Shown piece after piece: positions 10,955 through 21,093 of a DNA stretch of 64,000 bases. Numbering within the stretch: position 1 is the first letter of the stretch; the number at the start of each line of letters is the position of its first letter. Source of the stretch: Plasmodiophora brassicae. Taxonomy: Eukaryota; Endomyxa: Phytomyxea; Phytomyxea; Plasmodiophorida. The notes under the pieces were generated by a model. It did no database searches, was not told the origin of the DNA, and saw only the letters and a list, made by a program, of their open reading frames with translations. The translations under genes and the position numbers were made by a program. The stretch spans positions 1,302,001-1,366,000 of the forward strand of contig CP145412.1 of NCBI GenBank assembly GCA_036867785.1, in the 5' to 3' direction.

Positions 10955-11909
10955 ATGGCGCCGATGATGGTGATGGTGGCCGGGGCCGGCAGCGGGGTCG
11001 GCAAGAGCACCGTCTGCCTGGCGCTGCTGATCGCCCTGCTGCGTCGCGGTGGGTATGCGCCCGGCGACCTGGCGTACGTCAAGCCGGCGACCCAGTGCGA
11101 GGGCGTCCAGCTGGTCGCGCGTTGGTGCTCGGCGAACGGCGTCGCGTGCCGGGGCATCGGCCCGGTCGTCTACCGCCAGGGGTTCTCCTATGCCGTCATC
11201 GACGGGACGATCCCGCCGGATGACCTGCACCGCGATATTGTCGAGGCGGTCCGCGAGGTGGCGACCGGCAAGAAGGTCGTCATCGTCGACGGCGTCGGGT
11301 ACCCGGCCGTCGGGTCGTGCACGAAGACGTCGAACGCGGACGTCGCTGCTCTGCTGGGCATACCAGTCATCTTCGTTGTACGTGGGACGTTCGTTCCATC
11401 GGGTGGGCTGGACCGTGACGGGCACACCTGCTGTCAGGGTCCTGAAGGCGTCGGGAACGCTATCGACAGCACGGTCATGGCGCTGTCGTTCTTCGGCGAG
11501 CGCCGTGTCCGCGTTCTGGGCGCCATCTACAACCGGATCAGCATGGAGGGCGGCGCCCGCCACACGCTGGACAATTGCAAATGCTACGTAATCAGACGGC
11601 TGCGGGTTGGACGGTCAGGGAACGTGCTGACCGCCTGCCCAATGTACACAGGTCACGACGTACTTTGAACGCGAACGGCGCGACCTGCACCTGTATGGAT
11701 TCCTGCCCGACTGCAAACTAGCCAGCATGAGGTCCAGCCCGGCCGCCGCGTGTGCCTTGCCGAATGCACGTCAACTGCCCGTCGAGAATCTCACCCCGGA
11801 CGAACAGGCGCAGGTCGTTGCCGTCGAGGCAACGCTTGTCCCTCACATTGACCTGCAGCGGATCCTCGACGACCTCGCCGCATTCTCGGTGGAATCATCA
11901 CGTTCGTGA
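10955..11909 (+). CDS. BioD-like P-loop ATPase (dethiobiotin-synthetase fold)
   Basis: Exons 10955-11377, 11438-11587 and 11652-11909 give 276 residues. The N-terminus has the deviant Walker A of the BioD/CobQ class (GAGSGVGKST). It is followed by YVKPATQCEG, matching the switch region where BioD has KPV.TG, and a Walker-B-like KKVVIVDGVGYP. The third block (IPVIFVGPEGVGNAIDSTVMALSFF) and NRI match the AAA_26 fold also found at the N-terminus of some phosphotransacetylases. No biotin-pathway neighbour is present and catalytic residues beyond the P-loop are not diagnostic, so the substrate is unknown; a true dethiobiotin synthetase is not supported. The second intron's donor (GTAATC) is my choice among few options. 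Confidence 0.7.
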
Positions 11910-12017
11910 TTAAACAAAGGGCGAGTGTGGTCGGCACGTTACGCCGCCATTGTGTCACCACGCTTCCACACCTCACTGGGCTGGCGCCCATCGTTGCTTC
12001 ACCTGGACACTTCTGTA

Positions 12018-13099
12018 CTACGTATGGGTACGATGACACGACGCGCGCCGGGCGCAGGGTCGCATGGCAGCGGCCTGTTGCAGGATGCGTTCCCCGGCGG
12101 GGCTGCTGGCCGCCAGGTCGATGCGCTCATCGGGCGGCACGTGTTGGAAGGTTTCAATCGACGGCGGGTCCCCGACCGACATGGTCAGCGTTTCCGTCCG
12201 CTTGAACACGGACAGGCAGTCCCGATTGCCAGGCCAGTTCGGCAACGGCAGGCGCAGGATCTCGTGGAAACGACTAACCAGGCCGAGGTGGAACGCGGCG
12301 TTGCCCGTCTGGGAAAAGTCGCCTGGGTCGACACGCACGATCAGACAAACAGGACGCGTCCGACAACCTCGACGCTGCGTACCATGGAGCGTGCGCCCGA
12401 ACGACTCGCCAATGTACAGGACAATGTCGCCCGTGTACGCCTGCAGGGCGACGCTGCCCATGTCGGACAGGTCGGGCCAGCACAGGAACAAGGTGCGGCC
12501 GGTATGCTCCTGCAGGACAGCGGCCAGGTCGTCGCACGCGAGGACGTCGGGCGGGCGGGCGACCCGGTCGAATGCGACAATATCGGCACCGGTGCGCTGA
12601 CGAATAAGGCGCGCCCAGTACCCCCTGGACACGCGCGTTCCTCAGATGGTGACGGTGGACAACCCCACCCGGACCGGTCGCCTACGTGCCGGCCCCGATC
12701 TCGATCACAGGGGAGAACTGTGCGATCACCTACACAGAACGCCGGGTGAGCATCGCCTGCCTACGAGGTCCCGTTCTATGCGAGCCGCCCCACGAATACG
12801 GCCTGGCGGCTGGGCACAGCATGCGCCATCGGCAGGCGGATCGCCTCGTGGCACCTCTGGTACCAGCGGAAGACGCGATCCCGGTCGGCGTCGCCCAGGG
12901 CCGGGTCGAACAGGCGGCCGAGCGGCAGCCCGTCCGCCGCGGCCTGCCGCATCGCCGACCGGTACGCCGACGACAGGTCGTCATCCCACTCCAGCACGCC
13001 GTCCGTCATCGCCCGGTTCGCATCGCTGTGCGGCGCTCCGAGCGGAATGTTTGGCGTTTGCAAGCCGTAGACGAACGCGTTGGCGAACCCAGACGTCAC
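12018..13099 (-). CDS. Conserved methyltransferase-like protein (GYWARL motif family)
   Basis: Four exons on the minus strand (13099-12800, 12729-12686, 12624-12383, 12322-12018) give 296 residues. The tiny second exon codes VIAQFSPVIEIGAG, and the third begins GYWARLIRQ; together they form the E/D-x-GxGxGY signature of a SAM-binding Rossmann motif. Later blocks include TLFLCWPD, DIVLYIGE and LPLPNWPGNRDCLSVFKR. I know this arrangement from uncharacterised plant, fungal and protist proteins of about 300 residues. Whether it methylates anything is unknown. The start at 13099 is the first ATG in a clean frame; the divergent ADAM gene begins 260 bp away. Confidence 0.65.
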
Positions 13100-13358
13100 T
13101 GGCGCTGGTTAACCCCATCTTGGCGGCCACCGGCACCAAGACGTTCCCGTCGGCCAATGCCAACGTGCTACGAGTCAACAGCGTTTTCGAGTTGGATCCG
13201 GTCACTGATAGCGTCGTGCAAGCGAAAGCGACGGTGTCGCCTACTCGCCAGCACCGATGTGCGACGAATCGACTGGCAACCGTGGACGGGGCGTGACTCA
13301 CGAAACGAATGTCGATTCCGGATTCGGGCCGGCGTGCCAAAAGCCAATCGGCGCGGCC

Positions 13359-15023
13359 ATGTCGCTGCTGGTCCTGCTGGCGTGCCTGATGGCAGGCGCA
13401 CAGTCAGCCTGCCTGCACGTTGACGCATTCGTCATCAACGACGAAATCAGATGGCGCCTGTTCGGCACTCGGGTCGAGCAGGCCACATCCGACCTGATGT
13501 CGACGGTCAGCTCCATGTTCCAGGCCTCATCCGACGAATCATCTCCATATGGGTGCATTCGCGTACGACTCGCAGGTGAGGCATCTCCCGCAGGGTTTCA
13601 ATGGGCGACATGGGCATTAACCGTAGCGCCCAGGGCAAACGACGTGGACGATGACGAACCCGATGGCGTACCCGACCTGTGCCCAAACAGGCCAGTGTGG
13701 ACCGGACGCGATCGGTGCAGCAGTAGACCCATCGGCGATGCTGGACGCCTTGAACGCCTGGGTGAAGAAGGACGCAATGACGAAACTGACCAGCCGGCCG
13801 GTGATCGTGCTCCTGACGGGCGAGTCGTTCCCGGGCATGTCCCGTGGCATATCCAACCAGGGAACCATGTGCACGGAAGATGCCCAGGTGGCTGTCAGCG
13901 TGACGACCGGCGATCAGCTCCACGATGCACAGCTGGTCGCACACGAGATCGGCCATATCGTCAACATGGCGCACAACGCGGACAAGAACTCAATCATGGG
14001 TTCGTGCAGAACGTTCGGTTCGTAACGGCGCCCAGGGCACGCTAACAGTCGCCACAGTTGAACAGTCCAGGTCGTCGGCAATACCAGTCAGGTTCCTCGA
14101 GAGCGATCTACGGCATGCCCAGGGCGCGTCCTGCGCACCAGACGTTGGAAACGCACCATCACGACGGTGCGGGAATGGAATCGTTGACGAGGGCGAGCAG
14201 TGTGACCCGGGCCTGGCCGAAGACGCGTGCTGTACTGACACCTGTCAGTTGGCACCTGGTTGCCAATGCGCTTATTCCGATGCCTGTTGCGTCGACGGTC
14301 GTTTCGCGCCCGCCGGCCACGTGTGCCGCCCAGCACGGCATGGCGTCTGCGACCAACCGGAAGTGTGCACGGGTGCGTCAGGCGCCTGCCCAGCGGATCA
14401 GTTCGCACCGGTCGGAACAGAGTGTGACGACGACCTTGGCGCATCGTCATCGTGCTACGACGGGCGATGCGCGTTATCGCTCAAAAGTCAATGCCGAAAG
14501 CATCCAGGCGACCAGCATTCGTTCGCGTGCGCGTCGCATCGCTGCGATGTACGTTCGATCCCGGTTCCGTCCGTCTCGTACGATTAACGATGTGGCGCAG
14601 AGGTTGTACTGCAGTGAATCTCCAGGGCTCTCACAAATGTCAGGGGCCTGCACGAAATTCATTGAGCGGATCGTAGCCAGTGGGTCGCCGTGCGGTGACG
14701 ACCAGGTCTGCGTCGACGGGGCATGCATCGCGAAAGGGGACGCCAGTGCAGAACTGATCGTCATGTCGACCATGCGGAGCGGCGCCCCGTCCGCCTGGCA
14801 GATCTCGGCATGGAGCACGTGCCGGCCATCCGGCACCGGGTGCATCCAGACGCGACAGGTCTCCTGTCCAGGCGGCGGCGGCGGCGCCTGCCCCACACCA
14901 TCGCAACCCATCACTGCACGGCGCCCATGCACCTGCCCCGACGACGTGTCGGGTTCGATGCCGGCGTCGCCGATATCCGCGCTGCCCCTCGTCACGCTCG
15001 CTGCCGCGATTATCTTATCCTAA
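13359..15023 (+). CDS. Secreted ADAM/reprolysin-like metalloprotease with disintegrin domain, no prodomain
   Basis: Exons 13359-13575, 13634-14003, 14071-14548 and 14601-15023 give 495 residues. A signal peptide (MSLLVLLACLMAGAQSA) leads straight into the protease domain; no propeptide or cysteine switch is visible. The zinc site reads HEIGHIVNMAHN, followed by the Met-turn SIMGS. ADAMs normally have HExxHxxGxxHD; here the glycine is Asn and the final Asp is Asn. A disintegrin domain follows (CGNGIVDEGEQCDPG ... CCTDTC ... CDQPEVCTG), then a cysteine-rich part (LYCSESPG ... CGDDQVCVDGAC). A thrombospondin-like WQISAWSTCRPSGTG segment and a hydrophobic end (LPLVTLAAAIILS) fit a GPI signal or short anchor. 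The second intron boundary is the least certain. Confidence 0.85.
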
Positions 15024-15218
15024 ACGGAACGATCAATTTGAATGCGGGCTTCACGTTCTGCCTACGTCGCCAGCCGCACGTTCGCGGTCCTGCAGGCGCA
15101 GGTAGGAAATGAATGAGTGCCCCGAGCTGAGCTGAAAAATCAGCCACGGTTTGGAGTTTGCATTTTCCGGTCGTTGTGTCGCCCCCGTCCCTCAAGCAAA
15201 AGTGACTCCGCGGTCGTC

Positions 15219-16961
15219 ATGTTGAGGTTCGATGGCAGGACGGCGATCGTGACGGGTGGTGGTGGGGCTCTAGGACGGAGGTGCGATGCGTGCTAACGCG
15301 TGTCGTGGTTGACATTGGTGAAGTACCGACGGGATGCCTATGTAGCTATGCGCGGCTGTTGGCGCGTCGCGGGGCCAACGTTGTCGTCAACGATATCAAC
15401 GCGTAGGCGCGCTGCGAATCACTGGGATGGTTCGGATCTGACGCCCCGACGTGTGAAGGGCACTTGCAGATGAGACGGTGGCGTTGATCAAGCAGGAAGG
15501 TGCAGGGAACGCTGTCGCTAACTATGACCCGGTGGGGTCCGATGGAGCTCGCGTTGTCCGAATGGTCAGGCTTTTCGGAACGAAATGAAAGAGTCAGCCA
15601 CCACTAACGTTCCGCAAGGCAGTTGAGAAATTTGGTCGCATCGGTACGGGGCAGCGCTTGTCCCGACACGATAAACAGAACGGCTATAAGGGGCTTGAGT
15701 CACAGACATTGTCATCTGCAACGCCGGATCGCTGAAAGACTCGACGTTCCATAAGATGTCGACTGAGGACTGGGAAGTCATGAACGATGTTCACGTTCGA
15801 GGCGCGTTCCACGTTGTTCGTGCCGCCTGGCCGCTGATGCGCGAGCAGCGGTATGGACGGGTAATCCTGACGTCGTCCAGTGTTGGCTTGTTCGGGAACT
15901 TTGGAGCAGCAAACTGTATGTGAAGCACTGGCTGTTGCGCGGGCTGCTGTCTTACACTGTGGGTGTCGCCATGCAGATGGCGCTGCGAAAATGGCATTGC
16001 TCGGCCTGGCAAACACTCTCAGCATTGAGGGCGCCAAACACGGCGTCCATGTCAACACGATTACGCCACTTGCACATTCGCCGCTCAGCCAGGGCGTCAT
16101 ACCAGCCACGTTATTGAACATCCTCAACTGGTCAGGGTCGCCATTGATTGCCATTCGTTCCCTGATCTGACAACGGTCCTGCAGCGACTACGTCGCCCCT
16201 GTCGTCGCGTACCTTTGCCACGAATCGTGTACAGAAACAGGTACGTTCGCTGCTGCTGCTGCTGCTGCTGCTGCACAAACATCCATGCACAGATATTAAC
16301 CTTTGCTCAGGAGGACTGTTTGAGATCGGTGCTGGATGCACATCGCGACTGAGATGGCAGCGAAGCCGAGGCATGCAACTTGCCATGCCACATGAGGCGT
16401 CTTCGGTCGAACACGTGGCGCAACATTGGGCGGATGTTAACGATTTCTCGTCTGGAACAACGTTCCCGACATCAGCAGCAGAAGTGGTGGAGCACATCAG
16501 TGCCAGAGCCGTCCTGCTGACAGATCAAGTTTCCCCAGCCAGTACATCCTTCGACGGGTTCAAGTCGCGGGAGGTAGTAATTGCGGATCGCCTCAACGTT
16601 GCTGTTCGAAAACGCTGACAACATGCTATAGGTAGTAGAGCGGCTGCAAACCGCAATTGAGACACAAGGTCAAGGAGCAGGGACAGGTAGCCGCTCCACA
16701 GACAAGTACGTACTAGTGGATGGGCCAGACGGGCGGTCTGCATCCTTCGTTATCGACAGCAAAGGCCCCACGCCAAAGCTTCACACAGACCCGGCCATCG
16801 TAAGCGGCATTCGGCCAGACCGCGAATACGAGCTCGCCGACACCGATTTCCAAAAGCTGATGACGAAGATGGATGGTGGCGTACTTCGCGACTCGATGTC
16901 GACGACCATGACAACAGCTCTAACGTTAGGCAGTGCAGTATGCGGTATGGCCATGCTATGA
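15219..16961 (+). CDS. Peroxisomal multifunctional enzyme: SDR (3-hydroxyacyl-CoA dehydrogenase) plus SCP2 domain
   Basis: Nine exons traced: 15219-15280, 15346-15402, 15459-15555, 15619-15643, 15706-15915, 15977-16130, 16185-16240, 16311-16573 and 16632 to about 16961. The SDR part reads FDGRTAIVTGGGGALGR (NAD motif), ICNAG, the serine in TSSSVG and catalytic Y-x-x-x-K in NYGAAKMALLG. It then follows the MFE-2 pattern through HESC and EIGAG. The C-terminal exon has an SCP2 sterol-carrier domain (GPDGRSASFVID). This SDR-SCP2 layout without a hydratase domain is that of Dictyostelium MfeA. Role: second oxidation step of peroxisomal beta-oxidation. The final SCP2 helix is unclear, so the 3' end is approximate and no clear PTS1 is seen. 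Confidence 0.85.
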
Positions 16962-17047
16962 AGCCACGCATAGCAACCGTCGTACGACGAGTATACCGTA
17001 TAATATCAATGGGCAACAGTATTTGGGCAACGTACTGTGTACTATGA

Positions 17048-17431
17048 TCAATCGTCGTCATCTTCTTCAGCGTTCGCCTGTTCGCATTCGTCGATCCATT
17101 CGCAGTACACGTCAACAGGTTCGGTCAGACCTGGACATGAACGTTAAGGACAGCCTACCGTTCACGACAGTGACAACAGGTCTTACTGTTTATCGGCATT
17201 CTATAGTTTGCATCACAAATTCTGCACGATATCTCTGCAACGTTCTCGCTTCGCTTCCTGCAGGCACCACGCCGTGAGCGTCTCCGAGCGATACATCAGC
17301 ACACACGCGCGACAGCCGTACATCTTGCATTCGACAGTGAGCGAATGATTGCAGAACGGGCAATCGAATGCCGTCGCCAGTTTGTCAACAACCTTCCTGA
17401 CGACGCGCTTCTTCGACTTGCGCTTGCCCAT
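17048..17431 (-). CDS. ELOF1: Transcription elongation factor 1 homolog (ELOF1)
   Basis: Exons 17431-17322, 17257-17187 and 17130-17048 give 87 residues, close to the usual 83. The start MGKRKSKKRVV is the family's basic N-terminus. The zinc ribbon has CPFC (first knuckle) and CRIC (second knuckle), and the end LTEPVDVYCEWIDECEQAN is diagnostic. ELOF1/Elf1 binds elongating RNA polymerase II and chromatin and helps transcription-coupled repair. Two introns of 64 and 56 bp separate the knuckles and the C-terminal helix. The gene runs tail-to-tail with the SDR-SCP2 gene, with under 100 bp between them. Confidence 0.95.
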
Positions 17432-17736
17432 GGCGACAGCGCACGACGGACGCCAGCCGCGCTTTCTCCGCCACGGCGATCTGCGCGACAGCCCGCCATC
17501 TGGCGCTGCCTCGGCACCACCTGCTACGAATACGCCGAATTTGATCGGGGCGATTCACCGACCAGAGGCCTATTCGTTGGCACTGCACAGAAGAAGCGGT
17601 CTCGTTGACTGCGTGATCAGTGGCCCACCTCTGGGTATGGTCATCGATACCCGGTTCGCCATGGCTAGCGGGTCGCAAACACATGTGTCGTTGTACGGGA
17701 GGATGCGTGCACTCTTCCGGCTAGGAGAATGCTTAA

Positions 17737-19757
17737 TTATCTCTCATTGTATGATGCGCCTGGTTGGCCTTCCTCGGACTGGTCATCGTCATCGTCGTCG
17801 CTTTGGAGGATCTTCAGGATCATGTCGCGACGCCGTCGGCTGACGGTCTCTGGGCGGAACGTACACTGGGCGGCTTGGGCGCGAAGCGCCTCTTTCCGAA
17901 TCGAGTCGCGAACGACCCGATGTCTGGACTGGTCCCCAGAGAACGCGAACGGCTTCACGACCGTCACGTTGCCCTGTCGTAGTTTGTCGGCGTTCCTGAC
18001 GTGGAACACCTCCTGTTCCCGTTCCTGCTGCTCGCGCTTCTGACGCTCCGACAGCTGCTTTAGCTGCAGGAACCGATGCAGGCCTCGGACGACAACAGGC
18101 CCCCTTGCTGGGGCCACAAACGGTGTCGGTGTAGGCGCGAACGAGCACTCTTTCAGCTCGTTCTCTTCCATGGCCCGGCGAGCGGCATCCAGCTTGGCTT
18201 TCTTGCTCTCCTGGTACGCCTCGATCCGTTTCGCAACGTCTTGAGACTCGGAGAATTGCCACCTGCGAAGGAGTAGGTTACCGTTCAGACGACGCGCTGT
18301 CATGATTGGCAAGAACGTACACTCCAGATGCGGTTGCAGAATGGGACGAAAGGCGCGGCCTAAATGAGCACGCTTCGTTGACCTTCGTATCGATCTCCTC
18401 TTTTATGCGTTCGCGTGCGTAGAATGCCCTCTCGTTGCTCATCAACCGCTCATGGGTCCGTCTGGCACTTGTGCCGCCTTCGGAACGGGACGACACCAGC
18501 TGCTTGGAGCGCTCGTTGATGCGAGGATGGAACTCAAATTGTGAGAAGAACTCTTCCCGAACCTACAGACAGGTGTCATTCAGGACTATTGCGAGAGAAC
18601 GGGTGGTATCGAGACGACCATATCACGCGTCTCGTTGCGCTTCTGGGAGTCAACCAGCGAAAGGCGGTTGAAACTGTCCTGCACCGACGACGCCGACTTC
18701 CTGTGCTGGGCTCCAACGCTAGCGGAGCGCCGGGCAGGTCGTCGATTCCCTTCTTCCGCGACGTTCATCGTTCTCGACAAGCGTCGCTCCTAATCGAATC
18801 GGGTTAGGCAACTATTTGAATGTTGAGGGATCGTCGGTTACGGCTTGTAGGCGTTGCCGTTCGATGAAATCGACGGGCATATCGTGTGAGGCCTGCAGGC
18901 GCTCCACGAGATGCTTACTGGTCTCATCGATGACCGGGCGGAACGTGCACAGGTCGTCAGCGGCAGCCTGCGCTTGTTGGCGTCGTTGTGCCCACGTTCC
19001 ACTCGATTCCTGTACGAAGGTAAAGTCAGCCCCGAAACAATCTATCGAGTGGACAACCCTGTACCTGGCGAAGCATTCGCCGGCGTAGAGCAATGCTGAC
19101 GGTCTTCTTGTTGAGTTCAGGTTTGAACGGCATCTCGGCAGCGAGTTCATCCAGATGCGCCTGGCGCAGCGCCTCCTTCTTCAGCGCCTCCTCGCGTTGC
19201 ATGTCGCTGAGTCGCTGAGACAGTGGCCGTCTCTTCGCCGACATCAGTCGCGATCGTCGGCTGATTTCTGGTGTGAACGACAGTCCACTCGTTTCCTGCG
19301 CTTCCGCCTGCTGGCGTCGCGCCTCCAGTTGCATGGCCTTCTCGTGCGCCCGAGTTTGCAACCGCTCAGGAACGGGGACGCGGGACGACAGGACCGAAGA
19401 TTTCGTGGGTCTTACCTTGGGCCGGAATGTGCATTCGGCAACGGCGCTGATTTCGCTGATCTTCTTCATCGCTTCCCGCTCCTGCTGACGACGCTTATGG
19501 TCCACTACCCATTGGGAGATGCGGGCGTCAATGGCGCTGGCAGAACGGGATTTACGACGCGGTTTGGCAGGCGGAGAGGAAGGCGTAGGGACGTCTTCGG
19601 ATCGCGGCGAGCGTTTCGTCAGGGAGAACTCTACTGGGATGGTGTACTTGTGCAAAGGCCGGTATTTGGCATTCGGATGCGATGTTGAGCCTAGGTACTC
19701 TTCACAGGCTTTGATGTCTCTCTCGAGGCGGTCAAGCATAGACGTTTCGGCGTCCAT
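17737..19757 (-). CDS. CxFxP-repeat protein, probably flagellar/cytoskeletal
   Basis: Five exons (19757-19065, 19009-18842, 18789-18619, 18562-18321, 18262-17737) join cleanly to 599 residues. At least eight copies of a short motif recur about every 60-80 residues: AECTFRPKV, GLSFTPEI, EMPFKPEL, LCTFRPVI, FEFHPRIN, ACSFRPRL, CSFAPTP and QCTFRPET. They are embedded in charged helical sequence rich in R, K, E and Q. Such C-x-F-x-P repeats are common in uncharacterised flagellar or basal-body proteins of kinetoplastids, algae and other protists. Together with BBS1 this points to a ciliated stage. It has an acidic tail (DDDDDD). No enzymatic domain. Localisation is inference from family resemblance. 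Confidence 0.75.
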
Positions 19758-20040
19758 AGACGGTGGCGAACTGCGTCCTACCGGGCGTCGGCAGAACGAG
19801 CCCAGGTCAACGCGATGGGAGCAGTCGCCGTGTGACGAGCTGACAGGAGTTGCACTGGTCTACGCTGCAGTGCGGTCGTCAGCCGTCAGCTTATGAAGAA
19901 ACGCCGTCATGGATTGGCAATATTGCTCATCAACGGGCTGACCGGAGTGGTAATGTAGGCCGTTCACTTGGGTGTCGCAGCAGGAAAGGGATCGAAATAT
20001 ATAAAGTAGAGTAACAGTACGTGATAGAGCCATCGCAGTA

Positions 20041-20926
20041 TCACATGGTATACCGGATCGGTTTCGTCTTGTTGTTTTCCATGTGCACGGTCCACTCCAT
20101 TGAAAACTTGGGCGGGTGCTCAACTTCATCAATGACGGCCTTCTTGATCGCCTTGCCAAGGTTCATGATTAGATCCTTGTTGTCAGAACTGCACAACGAT
20201 TCAGCGGTTCTGGCCTGGCCCAGGTCACGATTGACTTTAACATACGTTCTGTTCCAGACGGAGATTCGGTCGGCAGCGCGACGCCTCGAGATAACAGCAC
20301 CGCAAACCTGCATGACGGAATCCGATTAGTACCCATATCATAAACAGGACTAGACAAGGGAGGTAAGCGACCTCGTCGCCGGTCGGATCAATAGCCTCTC
20401 CGATCAAGCCCAGGACGAGGTTGTCCCAGTACTTGTCCAGCTGGGACCTGTCATGTTTGATGTATAGTATCTGTTACGACCTAGATCAGCAGCGCTCCAC
20501 TAATGAAACAGGATGGCCCACACCCTGAGAAGATCGCGTTCATTACCACAGAGCGATCGTATTGCCATCAGGAAACACGTACCATTTGCCGCCCTTCTCA
20601 TTGGCCGGATCTTCCCACATTGGTTGGATACCCTTCTTGAACAGGTGGTAGTTGCTCTTGAAATCGATGCAACTCGGCCATATTGCATTTCTATAATATC
20701 TACACCAGCGAATACCGTTCAGCAGTCGCACCAAGGGCGCGCATCCGACGACCACACACCCCCAGAATCCCTCGACCGTCTCGAACGATCCGACGGCAGT
20801 CAGGTTCTGCTCCCATTCGCCGCTGCCCCCCGAATGGCTGCCGTTGGCCGGCGCCTGATAGTACCACAGGGTCCACGGCGACTGCAACGGATGCAGATCG
20901 GCGCCGCTGCCGCTGCCGTCCGCCAT
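20041..20926 (-). CDS. Translation initiation factor eIF4E family, cap-binding protein
   Basis: Exons 20926-20760, 20699-20579, 20470-20372, 20307-20246 and 20188-20041. Cap-binding features are visible: HPLQSPWTLWYY at the start, EQNLTAVGSFETVEGFW, the 4EHP-like FKKGIQPMWEDPANEKGGKW (cap-stacking and acidic residues), and CGAVISRRR ... ISVWNRT. The aromatic in the first position is WYY rather than the class I WFF..., so a class II (4EHP-like) assignment is possible. The second intron is long for this window (108 bp). The fourth is 57 bp, in frame and free of stops, so retention would insert 19 residues. It recruits capped mRNA to the ribosome, or represses it if it is a 4EHP. Confidence 0.92.
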
Positions 20927-21021
20927 CGCACCAAACCCCACGCAGAATGACACGAACGGACCGCCCCACCCGTGGCCTGCGGACTGCACTCGTTCAACAA
21001 TGGGTATTGGCGCTTTCAGGA

Positions 21022-21064
21022 CAAAATTGGAATTTTGCGGTGATTTCACGGAGTCCGTGAAATC
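21022..21064. repeat. Two adjacent perfect palindromes
   Basis: 21022-21037 is a perfect inverted repeat (CAAAATT-GG-AATTTTG). 21042-21064 is a second one with 11-bp arms (GATTTCACGGA-G-TCCGTGAAATC). They lie between the eIF4E start (20926) and the transposase reading frame (21094), so they may mark the left end of the transposon or be operator-like sites of eIF4E. No matching copy was found near 22200-22330. Confidence 0.7.
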
Positions 21065-21093
21065 GCGCCGCATCGGGGGCGCCGCTTGTCGTC

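Noticed and set aside
9480-11668. Separate short dehydrogenase and ATPase fragments in different frames
   Set aside because: They first look like broken pseudogenes, but 48-70-bp introns restore complete proteins in agreeing phase.
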